Shown here: positions 50,743 to 58,564 of the stretch, piece by piece | Position numbering within the stretch: the stretch's first letter is position 1 | How the letters are laid out: the number at the start of each line of letters is the position of its first letter | Source: SHZI01 sp031395645 | Lineage (GTDB): Bacteria; Pseudomonadota; Gammaproteobacteria; Steroidobacterales; GCA-2729495 | DNA: 64,000 nt | Assembly (NCBI GenBank): GCA_031395645.1 | Contig: JANNJM010000040.1 | Coordinates: 1-64,000, forward strand | Direction: 5' to 3' | The notes under the pieces: model-generated | What the model saw: the letters and a program-made list of their open reading frames with translations, nothing else | Told to the model about the DNA's origin: nothing | Databases searched by the model: none | Translations under genes and position numbers: made by a program

Positions 50743-51738
50743 TCAGCGGATATCGTCACCCTGGCCCCGGCCCTTCACCAATAGCGAACCGTCCGGGAGT
50801 ATCTCCAATTCCAGATCGGTTGTCGCCAGTACGGTCTGCACCGCCGGCAATGGCGCGAGATTGCGGATACTGCCGTGGAGAATAGTGGATCGGGTGAGAG
50901 CTCTGACTGCCACGGAATCGTAACGAACGGTTCGCCCGGTTTCCCGCATCAACCACTCCAGCAGTTCGTTGAGCGGCATATCCTCGATATCGGGCGCGCG
51001 GGCCACCAGTTGAACCCACTCCCAGGAACCGTCATTCGCGGCAATAGCAGCGCGTTGCACGGCACCGGTCGGGGAAATGAGGAACTGCTCGCCGGCAACC
51101 CCCCGGTACTCCGCGGTGCCAAGCTGCATCAGGACCGCGCCCTCCCGGATCCTGACCCGCTGGGTCCGCTCCCGGTACCGCACCTCGAACTGCGTCCCCA
51201 CATCACGCGTTACACCAACCGGGGTGACGATCTCGATCGTTTCTGCGGCCGCGCCGGAGTCCACATAAACGGTGCCGGCTAGTATCTCGACACGACTCGG
51301 GGCCGTAAGGCGCACCTCCGTCAGTTCATCGAGCCGCAACGACGCACCCTGCACCAGGATGAGACCCACACGACCACCCCGTCCGGTCCGCACCTGGCTG
51401 CCGGCCAGCAGCTTGCGGTCGCGCGCGAGCGGCGCCCATGCGGCCCCCTCGTCACCACGGAAGGTCGCTTCGCCAATGAACTGGTCGCTCAGCGCGACGG
51501 GCATGGTCGGTCCGGTCTGCAGGGTCGCAAACCCGATGCCGACGGCGGCGAGCACGGTGGCCGCGGCGGCCATCCGCCACAGTGTCCGTTGCTGGCGCGA
51601 CCGAAGCTTTATCTGCAGTGTGGCACTGGCTGCGGCGAACACACGGTCCCGGATCTCCGGCGGGGCCTGCTCGCGGCGACCGGCAGCACGCACGATCCTT
51701 CCGAGCAGATCCAGGTCCTGACGCGGATCCATACTCAT
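50743..51738 (-). CDS. FecR-family anti-sigma regulator
   Basis: The 331-residue inner-membrane regulator has a cytoplasmic N-terminal region (about 1-50; the sigma-binding part), one membrane helix (TLWRMAAAATVLAAVGIGFATL) and a periplasmic FecR domain (about 95-200; GRGGRVGLILVQGASLRLDE). The C-terminal small domain (MPLNELLEWLMRETGRTV) resembles the STN/DUF4974 fold. It should relay the receptor's signal to the sigma factor. ATG 51738 follows the sigma stop by one base, with GGGAGA upstream, and shows tight coupling. Confidence 0.92.
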   Translation of the reverse strand: MSMDPRQDLDLLGRIVRAAGRREQAPPEIRDRVFAAASATLQIKLRSRQQRTLWRMAAAATVLAAVGIGFATLQTGPTMPVALSDQFIGEATFRGDEGAAWAPLARDRKLLAGSQVRTGRGGRVGLILVQGASLRLDELTEVRLTAPSRVEILAGTVYVDSGAAAETIEIVTPVGVTRDVGTQFEVRYRERTQRVRIREGAVLMQLGTAEYRGVAGEQFLISPTGAVQRAAIAANDGSWEWVQLVARAPDIEDMPLNELLEWLMRETGRTVRYDSVAVRALTRSTILHGSIRNLAPLPAVQTVLATTDLELEILPDGSLLVKGRGQGDDIR

Positions 51739-51739
51739 C

Positions 51740-52375
51740 TCACTTCTCCCGCCCGGCGGGCGACGTCGTACCCGGCATGCCATCGGTGCCACCGAGCGCC
51801 AGCAGGGCTTCGCGAAAGGCCTGTCGCGCCCGTCCGAGCAGTGATTCCGCCGCTTTGACGCTCAGGGTGAGCCGGCTCGCAATTTCTGCGACCGGCAGTT
51901 CGTCGACGTATTTCCATTCGAGCACATCTCCATAGCGCTCCGGGAGGTGATCCAGGGTGGCCTGCACGAGCCGCGTGACGTCGCGCCTCATCAGGTCCGC
52001 TTCGCCGCGTTCGCCATCCGGATCAGTCAACGCGGCAAGGACCGCCTGGATCTCCGGACTGTCCTCGATGGAGACCATCCGGCGCTTCTCCTGACTTTGG
52101 CGCCTGAAGAAATCCATCACCAGGTTGTTGCAGATCTGGCAGAACCACGTGTAGAGCGCCGCCTCTCCGCGGTAGCTGTCGAGCCCCTCAATTGCACGGC
52201 AGAAGGTCTGTTGCACCACCTCGCCCGCCGCATCGGCATCCCCATTGAGGCGGGACAGCGCAAAACGGTACAGGCGCGGGAAGTACTGGTCGAACAGCTG
52301 GCGAAAAGCGGCCTGGTCGCCCCGGAGGACCTTCCGGGCAGTCGCCAGATCAAGGTGTTGCATCACCGGGGTCAC
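51740..52375 (-). CDS. ECF RNA polymerase sigma factor (FecI-like)
   Basis: The 211-residue ECF sigma factor has region 2 (FDQYFPRLYRFALSRLNGD, then EVVQQTFCRAIEGLDSY and TWFCQICNNLVMDFFRR) and region 4 (LPERYGDVLEWKYVDELPVAEIA, then LSVKAAESLLGRARQAFREAL). With the adjacent FecR-like and STN-containing TonB receptor it forms a complete cell-surface signalling cascade. GTG 52375 has AGAGGA about 9 bases upstream; ATG 52363 is possible. It is divergent from a gene for a secreted protein. Confidence 0.94.
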   Translation of the reverse strand: MTPVMQHLDLATARKVLRGDQAAFRQLFDQYFPRLYRFALSRLNGDADAAGEVVQQTFCRAIEGLDSYRGEAALYTWFCQICNNLVMDFFRRQSQEKRRMVSIEDSPEIQAVLAALTDPDGERGEADLMRRDVTRLVQATLDHLPERYGDVLEWKYVDELPVAEIASRLTLSVKAAESLLGRARQAFREALLALGGTDGMPGTTSPAGREK

Positions 52376-52422
52376 GTCGGGGCGTCCTCTGCTCGATACC
52401 GGTTAGACGGGCTGGAGCGGAA

Positions 52423-52466
52423 AATCCTTCGCGGTTGAACTTTAAGGATGCTAGGCCCGAAGGATT
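52423..52466. promoter_or_regulatory. Inverted repeat in the divergent sigma-factor/secreted-protein interval
   Basis: AATCCTTCG at 52423-52431 is the exact reverse complement of CGAAGGATT at 52458-52466. A further AAGGAT occurs between them at 52444-52449. A GAACTTT, similar to some ECF -35 boxes, lies inside. This could be a binding site or promoter for the sigma/FecR system or for the downstream secreted protein. It is a candidate only. Confidence 0.35.
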
Positions 52467-52547
52467 GGGCGGCCAGCCGCGTCGAAGTGGTAACAGGCCA
52501 ATAAACCGGCCTGCAAACCGCGGAACAACCCAAGGGAGAAACCAGCC

Positions 52548-53486
52548 ATGAAGACCTTAGTTGTCAGTGTGGGACTGACGCTTGCAGTGCTCAGCCAGCA
52601 CGCCGATGCGACCAGCAAGCCAAAGAAGGAACGTGCCTGCAGCAGTACCGCCGCGGTAGCCTACACCGCGTGTGTCTACGAGGTCCTGGACGACTTCTGG
52701 CTCGCGACGGGCAAGTGCAGGAACTTCGCAGATGCCAGCGACCGTGCGGAATGCGTCGCGGATCTGAAGAGCTTTCCGCGGGACGGCCGGGAGGAGTGCT
52801 CGGACCAGAAGGAGGCCCGCCTTGACCTGTGCGAGGACCTGGGCGAAGCCCCTTATGACCCGCCGTTCGAGCCGTCTCTCTTCGTCAATCCAGCCGACAT
52901 TGGCGGTAGTGTGGCGCCCAATCCTTACCTGCCGATCATTGCCGGCCGAACGCTCGTCTACCAGGGCGGTGACGAGACCGTCACGGTAAAGTTCACGGGC
53001 GACATTAAGCTGATCAGCGGCGTGCCCTGCGCCGTGGTCAGCGACATCGTCGAGGTGGACGGGCAAGTGGTCGAGAACACCATCGACTGGTTCGCCCAGG
53101 ACCTGCAAGGCAACGTCTGGTATTGCGGCGAAGCCGTGCAGGACTTCGAGGACGGTGAGCTCGTGAGTCTGGACGGATCATTCAAGGCAGGCGTGGATGG
53201 TGCGAAGCCCGGCATCCTGATGAAGGCGGCGCCGATGATCGAAGACACCTACCGCCTGGAGTTCGACCTGGGTAACGCCGAGGACACGGCCGAAGTGCTG
53301 AGCCTGACCGGCAGGGCGACCACGCCCGCCTTCTCCTGCGCAGGCACGTGCCTGATTACGGAGGACACCTCACCCCTGTCACCCGACGCCCTGGAGAACA
53401 AGTACTACGCGCCGGGTGTGGGCATGATCCTGGAGGTCAAGCCGAACACCGGCGAGCGCCTGGAGCTGATCCGGATTATCGACTGA
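52548..53486 (+). CDS. Secreted protein of unknown function
   Basis: The 312-residue protein has a Sec signal peptide (to about HADA, 22) and no lipobox. The mature N-terminal part is cysteine-rich (ACSST, YTACVYEV, GKCRN, RAECVAD, REECSD and LDLCED), suggesting disulfides. A beta-rich domain follows with YQGGDETVTVKFTGDIKLISGVPCAVVSD and a C-terminal strand region. It has no signature I recognise. AGGGAGA lies before the ATG. It is divergent from the sigma/FecR/TonB-receptor operon and ends upstream of a strong terminator, so it may be a target of that system. Confidence 0.8.
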   Translation: MKTLVVSVGLTLAVLSQHADATSKPKKERACSSTAAVAYTACVYEVLDDFWLATGKCRNFADASDRAECVADLKSFPRDGREECSDQKEARLDLCEDLGEAPYDPPFEPSLFVNPADIGGSVAPNPYLPIIAGRTLVYQGGDETVTVKFTGDIKLISGVPCAVVSDIVEVDGQVVENTIDWFAQDLQGNVWYCGEAVQDFEDGELVSLDGSFKAGVDGAKPGILMKAAPMIEDTYRLEFDLGNAEDTAEVLSLTGRATTPAFSCAGTCLITEDTSPLSPDALENKYYAPGVGMILEVKPNTGERLELIRIID

Positions 53487-53516
53487 GCAACACAGCAACC
53501 GCAGGAGCACGGCGAC

Positions 53517-53541
53517 TGTAGGAGCGCCTTCAGGCGCGACC
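53517..53541. repeat. REP-like element, left member of a pair
   Basis: TGTAGGAGCGCCTTCAGGCG followed by CGACC is a full copy downstream of the secreted-protein gene. It is the inverted partner of the copy at 53591-53614, with an intrinsic terminator between the two. Confidence 0.9.
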
Positions 53542-53550
53542 GAAAATAGC

Positions 53551-53580
53551 AACGGCGGGCAGCAATGCCCGCCGTTTTTT
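53551..53580 (+). terminator. Intrinsic terminator
   Basis: AACGGCGGGC at 53551 pairs perfectly with GCCCGCCGTT around an AGCAAT-type loop and is followed by TTTTTT. This is a textbook rho-independent terminator for the secreted-protein gene. It could partly terminate the convergent cupin operon as well, whose stop is at 53611. Confidence 0.92.
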
Positions 53581-53590
53581 CGCGCCAGCC

Positions 53591-53614
53591 GGTCGCGTCT
53601 GAAGGCGCTCCTAC
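53591..53614. repeat. REP-like element carrying the cupin stop codon
   Basis: GGTCGCGTCTGAAGGCGCTC followed by CTAC is a copy with one mismatch. CTA at 53611-53613 is the TAG stop of the minus-strand cupin gene, so that gene ends exactly at the repeat boundary. Confidence 0.88.
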
Positions 53615-54591
53615 TTCTTCTTGCGGGCCCGCCTCGCGGTCCCGACCTGGCTCTTGCTCACGCTGCCACCCACCGGTTCGCCATGGAGCATGCGTACCTG
53701 GGGATCGTTGTGATAATCCGGATTCTCGAAGTCCGGCGGACCGTGCGGGTGGTTGTGCCCATCGGAGGCCGTCCACTGGTAGAGCTGCGGACGCTTGCGG
53801 TAGAGGTTTGCGGCCGCACGCAGCTTGTTCTCGTCCGGGTTGGTCCACGGGTTAAAGTGGAAGTAGTTGAACAGGATCGAGTCCGTCCGGCCGAAGGCGA
53901 TGGTGCCGTACTTGCAGCGGAATGAGCCGTGGTTGATGTACGGCGGCCGCCAGAAGTAGCCACCGGTCGGCAGCTCTCCGAACTGCATCATCCAGGACGT
54001 ACCCCAGATGTGGTACGACTCCTCGGCGCTGTCGTGGTAGGAGATGTTGTCCTGGGCGAACCGCGGCGTCATGCAATAGAGAAAGCTCAGTGCCTCGGTC
54101 AAGGGATCGTAGTGCAGCAGCTTGATCAGGCAGCCCGTCGCTACAGACGGCGACACGATGCTGCCGCCGCCCCAGGGCCGATCCTCGTAACTGTTGACCG
54201 ACGAGAAGGCGTCCGTGAGGGCGAGCTGGTGGTTTTTATCCGACTCCACGTAGCTTGGCTCGCTGTCGTTGAACATCACCAGGGCTTCCGCGCCCTGCGG
54301 AACCTCAATGACGCCCACGGCCATGCCTGCGGGTATAAAGGCGTAGTGCCCTTCCGTCCAGGTCTGCTTGCCGACCTTGATCTTGCCGTTCAGGACGAAG
54401 ATCTCCATGTCGGAGTAGCTCAAACCCGGCTTGCGCTTGAAGCCGCCGTCGAAGCGCACCTTGAGGGTGCAGGCACCGGTGTCGGTGTCGAGTGACAGCA
54501 CTTTGTAGTTGCTGCCCCTGAAGCCAGAAACGCCAAACTTCTTGAACGGATGGTCAAGTTCGACGTACGGCTCAATATGCGGTCGTGCCAC
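53611..54591 (-). CDS. Cupin-domain protein (module 2)
   Basis: This 326-residue cytoplasmic protein has at least one cupin-like domain: LKVRFDGGFKRKPGLSYSDMEIFVLNG, then KQTWTEGHYAFIPAGMAVGVIEVPQGAEALVMF. The second half contains SYHDSAEESYHIWGTSWMMQFGE and GGYFWRPPYINHGSF. Cupins are often metal-dependent dioxygenases, isomerases or regulators, and here the role is unknown. GTG 54591 has AGGAG 8 bases upstream, and upstream frame extension is rejected. It ends in a Lys/Arg-rich tail and a stop codon supplied by a REP-like element. It is the last gene of the second Rieske operon. Confidence 0.85.
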   Translation of the reverse strand: MARPHIEPYVELDHPFKKFGVSGFRGSNYKVLSLDTDTGACTLKVRFDGGFKRKPGLSYSDMEIFVLNGKIKVGKQTWTEGHYAFIPAGMAVGVIEVPQGAEALVMFNDSEPSYVESDKNHQLALTDAFSSVNSYEDRPWGGGSIVSPSVATGCLIKLLHYDPLTEALSFLYCMTPRFAQDNISYHDSAEESYHIWGTSWMMQFGELPTGGYFWRPPYINHGSFRCKYGTIAFGRTDSILFNYFHFNPWTNPDENKLRAAANLYRKRPQLYQWTASDGHNHPHGPPDFENPDYHNDPQVRMLHGEPVGGSVSKSQVGTARRARKKK

Positions 54592-54620
54592 GAAACTACT
54601 CCTAACTGATTGCCCGGGTC

Positions 54621-54887
54621 CTAGAAGACGACCTGGTGCTTGCCCTTGGGCTTCTTGGCGATTTCGCCAGGCTTGATCACCCGCTTGGTGTCGCCCGAAA
54701 CGTTGAAGCCCCTCGTCTGAATGATCTGCAGGAACTGCTCCACCCACTTTTCGCGCTGGGGGCCGAGTTCATCCTGCTCCTTGACGATCGCAGCGTAGCG
54801 CTTCTTCTGCTCTGCGATGTTTTCCCTGAACCAGGCGTCGGCCTCCTTCGACCGGGCCGGCTTGGCGTCCTGTACTCGTTTGGCCAT
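54621..54887 (-). CDS. Small conserved-context protein of unknown function (88 aa)
   Basis: The 88-residue, highly charged, largely helical soluble protein includes KRYAAIVKEQDELGPQREKW and QIIQTRGFNV, then a basic tail KKPKGKHQVVF. There is no signal or recognised domain. It has an AAGGAA site before the ATG and sits 10 bases from the deacetylase gene and 29 bases from the cupin gene, so it is co-transcribed with them. It could be a small accessory subunit; this is inference from context. Confidence 0.75.
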   Translation of the reverse strand: MAKRVQDAKPARSKEADAWFRENIAEQKKRYAAIVKEQDELGPQREKWVEQFLQIIQTRGFNVSGDTKRVIKPGEIAKKPKGKHQVVF

Positions 54888-54897
54888 GTGGCTTTCC

Positions 54898-55821
54898 TTA
54901 CTTCGAATTCTTGCGGTACCAGTCGTTCACCTCATCGCCGGTCGTCATCCACACGTCTTTGTGGCTGGCGATGTGGGCAAAGGCCCGCTTGAGGTGCTTG
55001 AACTTGTTGGGCTGCCCGACCCAGAAGGTGTGCAGGCAGATCGGCATGCACCGCGCGTTGTCTGCGCCCTCGTCGTAGAGCACGTCGAACTGGTCGACGA
55101 TCATGTCGCCGAAAGCCTCCGAGCTCACGCCCGCGTTAGCGAAGGCCGGGATGTCGTTCAGCTCCACGGTGTAGGGTACAGAGTTGAGGCTGCCCTTTTT
55201 CACATTAAAGGGGAACGGGTGATCGTCAGCGGTGTAGTCGCACAGGTACTCCACACCCATCTCCGCAAGTATGTTGGGCGTGTTGTTGGTGTGGGTGAGA
55301 AAAGGTGACAGCCAGCCCTTGGTCTTGCGGCCGATGGCCTTCTCCATGGACTTCAGTACACCACCGATAATCTCGCGTTCCTTCTTCTCATCGATACCGG
55401 AAAGAAAGTTCGCAGGGGCGTTATTGATGCCATGACCGATGAAGGCCCACTTGCGCTTGTTCGTCTCGTCGATGATGCGCGGGTACTCGCGGATGATCTC
55501 GGAGTTCAGGCAGACCGTCCCGCGCATGCCGAGCTTGTCCATCAACTCGATCATCCTCCAGAGCCCAACCCGGTTGCCGTAGTCGCGCCAGCCGTAGTTC
55601 AGAGGATCCGGATTGAACTGCTGCGTCCCGGGAATGATGGCTGTACCCGGAACGTTATGGGGGAAGTGCTCGATATTGATGTACGGAATGACCGCCACCC
55701 GGGCACCCTTGGGGAGCCTCCACTTCGGCCGGTCGATGATGGGGACGTAGTCGTAGTGAGGACTCTGGGTAAGCTTGCTGCGATCCACTTTCGGAGCCGC
55801 CTTTTCTGACTTTTTGGCCAT
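54898..55821 (-). CDS. Polysaccharide deacetylase/PuuE allantoinase-like protein
   Basis: The 307-residue NodB-fold protein reads VAVIPYINIEHFPHNVPGT at the first motif, WAFIGHGINNA at the second, SPFLTHTNNTPNILAEMG at the third and ICLHTFWVGQP near the end. This pattern follows the PuuE-type (cofactor-independent allantoinase) and related N-acyl/amide hydrolases, not chitin deacetylases, whose DD motif is absent. Possible C-N bond hydrolysis of a ring or amide fits the adjacent isochorismatase-type hydrolase. Its basic N-terminus is not a signal peptide, so it is cytoplasmic. Confidence 0.85.
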   Translation of the reverse strand: MAKKSEKAAPKVDRSKLTQSPHYDYVPIIDRPKWRLPKGARVAVIPYINIEHFPHNVPGTAIIPGTQQFNPDPLNYGWRDYGNRVGLWRMIELMDKLGMRGTVCLNSEIIREYPRIIDETNKRKWAFIGHGINNAPANFLSGIDEKKEREIIGGVLKSMEKAIGRKTKGWLSPFLTHTNNTPNILAEMGVEYLCDYTADDHPFPFNVKKGSLNSVPYTVELNDIPAFANAGVSSEAFGDMIVDQFDVLYDEGADNARCMPICLHTFWVGQPNKFKHLKRAFAHIASHKDVWMTTGDEVNDWYRKNSK

Positions 55822-55861
55822 GGGTTCGTTCCCCTGATTGTCGTGGTTCTTAAAAATTTCC

Positions 55862-55885
55862 GGTCGCGCCTGAAGGCGCTCCTAC
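55862..55885. repeat. REP-like element carrying the isochorismatase stop codon
   Basis: GGTCGCGCCTGAAGGCGCTC followed by CTAC is a full copy inside the minus-strand operon. CTA at 55882-55884 is the TAG stop of the isochorismatase-type gene. It lies 41 bases before the deacetylase start and could modulate downstream expression. Confidence 0.9.
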
Positions 55886-56514
55886 AGGCCCTTGATGTAC
55901 TGCATGGCTTCCGCCTTGCTGATGACATCGCCGTACTTTGCGTTGATATCGAAAAGGTTGGCCTCGTGGGGTCCGTCGTGGCGATCGCCCACGCACTCCC
56001 GGATGACGATGGGCCGGAAGCCATTTTGCACGGCATCAACCGCCGAGGCCCGGATGCAGCCGGACGTGGTGCAGCCGGTGATCAGCACGGTATCCGCACC
56101 CATGGCGGTCAGCGTGGCCGCGAGCGACGTGCCAAAGAAGCAGCTCGCGTAGTTCTTCACGATCACGAGTTCGCCCTTCTTCGGCTCCACACCTTTGCAG
56201 AACTGGGCGTACTTGTTGCCCGGCACCAGGCTCTTCAGAACCGGGGCTTTCTTGATCCAGACGCCGCCGTCGGCAAAGTCGGACGGGTTGTAGAGGACTC
56301 GCGTGTGAATGATGGGCATCTTCTTAGCCCGCGCCGCTCTCAACAGTGCCGGCATCTCGCTCACAGCTGTCACGACACCTGGCGCGAACAGCGGGGCGCC
56401 CTTCAGCGTGTAGCCCTGGAGCAGGTCGATGACCAGGAGAGCGGTCTTCTTGCCGAAGCCGAGCCGGTTATCCCATACGCCAGCGTAGTTCCTGGCGGCA
56501 GTTGCCTCAGCCAT
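55882..56514 (-). CDS. Isochorismatase-family cysteine hydrolase
   Basis: The 210-residue cysteine hydrolase has the catalytic triad visible: Asp in LLVIDLLQGY, Lys in VIVKNYASCFFGTSL, and Cys in GCTTSGCIRASAVDA, with a cis-peptide-type region before it. It resembles N-carbamoylsarcosine amidase/ureidoacrylate hydrolase-like members, not true isochorismatase. ATG 56514 has AGGGGG upstream. It lies between a Rieske oxygenase and a PuuE-like protein, consistent with hydrolysis of an amide or carbamate formed after ring opening. Confidence 0.92.
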   Translation of the reverse strand: MAEATAARNYAGVWDNRLGFGKKTALLVIDLLQGYTLKGAPLFAPGVVTAVSEMPALLRAARAKKMPIIHTRVLYNPSDFADGGVWIKKAPVLKSLVPGNKYAQFCKGVEPKKGELVIVKNYASCFFGTSLAATLTAMGADTVLITGCTTSGCIRASAVDAVQNGFRPIVIRECVGDRHDGPHEANLFDINAKYGDVISKAEAMQYIKGL

Positions 56515-56593
56515 CCCGTCGTCCCCCTGAAAAGTTAGCCATAGTTCCACTGAACCGTGCTACCCGCAAGCCTGGAAAAGCTGCGGGCCGGAT

Positions 56594-57742
56594 CTACTGC
56601 TCAGCCGCGACCTTCCGGTCAGCGGACGCCTGCCGGGTGGCGTCTACCAGCGGCACGGCATCCAGCACCCAGCCCTTGTGGTTGCGCCGTTCCGGCCCCG
56701 GAATGGCGTAGGCCACCCGCTGCCGGGTCCGGTCGAGTTCCGCCATGTCGATACGCCAGCCACGCTGCTCCCACTCCTTGAGCTTGCGCCGGTAGCGCAG
56801 GATGGGCTCGTCCGCCGGCAGCATGAATTCCCTGGTATTGGTCTGTGGCGTGAGTGCGGGTTGCAGCGCCGACAGCACGGTGATGTCCTGGGCGGCGATC
56901 ATCCAGTTCATCTCGTTCACCTTCTTGTCCATCTCGGCATCCAGGAACGTGGAGCGCATGTTCATAAAGAAGATGTTGGTGGTGTGCTCATCAATGGGCG
57001 CTTCCCACATGTACTGGTGCATCTTCTTGTCGACGGCGAACCTGATGTAGGTCCAGACGCCATTCGGCCCGATGACGCCGGTGCCCGCTTCCCGCGAGTC
57101 CGAAGCCTGCTTCATCCTGGCAAAATCGCCGTCTTTCGACGCTGGGGACTTGAATCTGGTGAAGAAGCCAACGCCCCACTCGGGGTCGCCGACCCAGCGC
57201 AGGTCGTTAACCTTGTACCCGGAGTCCTCGCCCGAGAAGCCGTGGGTGGGATGCACAAACTCGTTGTGGGCCGGATCGAGCCCATTCTCCACCGAGCGCT
57301 CGTAGCTGTAGGGAATCTGGAAGTTCATCCACGTGGGCCGCCAGCCCTCGTGATCGAATTCTGGCACCTCCAGCATCGGTGGCCGCTCCGCCTCCGGCAG
57401 GTCGCCTAAGAAGGCAAACACGATCCCGTACTTCTCGACGACGGGATAGGCATCCACCCGCGTGCGGGCCGGGATCCGCGCATCGGCGCCCAGTGACGGA
57501 ATCTTGTGGCACTGGCCGGAGCCGTCGAATTGCCAGCCGTGGTAGGGGCACTGCAATTGGTCACCTTTGATCTTGCCCCCCGCGAGCGAACCGCCGCGGT
57601 GCGGACAGACGTTCGACAGGACCCGGGCGCTGCCCTGACTGTCACGGAACACCGCGAAATCCAAACTCAGGATCCTGACGATCTTTGGCAAGTCAGTCAG
57701 ATCTTTCCCGAGGATGACGGGATACCAGAAGTTGATGTACAT
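56594..57742 (-). CDS. Rieske non-haem iron oxygenase, catalytic subunit (module 2)
   Basis: The 382-residue paralogue of the gene at 42172-43335 has CPHRGGSLAGG and CPYHGW for the [2Fe-2S] cluster and NGLDPAHNEFVHPTHGFSG for the mononuclear iron. The N-terminus MYINFWYP and the C-terminal VAYAIPGPERRNHKGWVLDA are shared with module 1. ATG 57742 has GAAGGG 7 bases upstream; the long frame further upstream is antisense to the neighbouring gene. It heads a five-gene operon with the isochorismatase-type, PuuE-like, small and cupin genes. No reductase gene is present. Confidence 0.94.
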   Translation of the reverse strand: MYINFWYPVILGKDLTDLPKIVRILSLDFAVFRDSQGSARVLSNVCPHRGGSLAGGKIKGDQLQCPYHGWQFDGSGQCHKIPSLGADARIPARTRVDAYPVVEKYGIVFAFLGDLPEAERPPMLEVPEFDHEGWRPTWMNFQIPYSYERSVENGLDPAHNEFVHPTHGFSGEDSGYKVNDLRWVGDPEWGVGFFTRFKSPASKDGDFARMKQASDSREAGTGVIGPNGVWTYIRFAVDKKMHQYMWEAPIDEHTTNIFFMNMRSTFLDAEMDKKVNEMNWMIAAQDITVLSALQPALTPQTNTREFMLPADEPILRYRRKLKEWEQRGWRIDMAELDRTRQRVAYAIPGPERRNHKGWVLDAVPLVDATRQASADRKVAAEQ

Positions 57743-57907
57743 GGCGGGCCCTTCAGTTAACGAAATACTCGCACAGGCGGGCCGACTACGGCAGTACCCG
57801 AAGGATCGGTTCGCGGTGCGGCCGCAGATGGCTGGGAACCGGACAGCCGCGGCCGGCGAAGAACACAATTGAAGCGTAGGATTCCACCACTGATCAGGAG
57901 CATCCCT

Positions 57908-58564
57908 ATGAACGCCCAGACCGCCACCCACACCACCACCGAGGCCGCCACCCAGGCCGCACCCGCCGTCCCTGGCAAACCCGTCGTTGCCGAAGTGCCG
58001 CCCCACGCCCCGAAGGCCGCCAGCGGCCTCGACCAGTACAAGACCCTGAGCGGCTACGAAGGCCGCGAGGCCGAGCTCGGCCTGTCCATGTCGATTCTGC
58101 TGAAGATGCTGGGCCATCACACGGGCTATGCCCACGAGATGAACGATCCGCTCGTCAAGGCCCACCTGACGGCCATCCAGTTCGCCAAGAACAACGGCGC
58201 GCTTGACCAGTACGTCGCTTACGACATCAAGAACATGGAACCGATCAACCTGCGGATGAAGCAGATCATCGAGAAGACCGGCATGCAGGAGATCGCGCTG
58301 GTGGCGCTCTTCGACCGGACGGCCTGCCACTACGCGCTGGCCCTTACGACCAAAGGCGACGGCCGCAGCCGCACCTGGAAGGATCCCTTCGGCTGGGTCC
58401 TGGGGCACTGCCGGAAGATCGGCCAATTCGACCTGACGCCACGGGAAATTCACGAAACCTGGACCACGCCCCGGCTCGCAGGCTACGGCAACACGATGGG
58501 CGTCAAGCTCCGGGTGTCACCCTGGCAGGACGACGGCATGATCACCTGCGAGCTGGTGGACTGA
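57908..58564 (+). CDS. Conserved-looking protein of unknown function (218 aa)
   Basis: The 218-residue soluble protein has an Ala/Thr-rich N-terminal tail (about 1-35). A compact domain follows with GLSMSILLKMLGHHTGYAHEMND, MKQIIEKTGMQEIALVALFDRTACHYALAL and GWVLGHCRKIGQFDLTPREI. His-His and Cys-His pairs (HHTGYAH, TACHYA, GHC) could bind metal, but this is a guess. I do not recognise the family. AGGAG lies before the ATG. It is divergent from the second Rieske operon and overlaps the 3' end of the molybdenum hydroxylase gene by 48 bases. Confidence 0.75.
   Translation: MNAQTATHTTTEAATQAAPAVPGKPVVAEVPPHAPKAASGLDQYKTLSGYEGREAELGLSMSILLKMLGHHTGYAHEMNDPLVKAHLTAIQFAKNNGALDQYVAYDIKNMEPINLRMKQIIEKTGMQEIALVALFDRTACHYALALTTKGDGRSRTWKDPFGWVLGHCRKIGQFDLTPREIHETWTTPRLAGYGNTMGVKLRVSPWQDDGMITCELVD

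Noticed and set aside
19932..57742. A chlorophyll-breakdown pathway formed by the RCCR-like protein and the Rieske oxygenases
   Set aside because: The genes are more than 20 kb apart on different strands, and both Rieske proteins have their own operons; pheophorbide-oxygenase-specific features were not seen.
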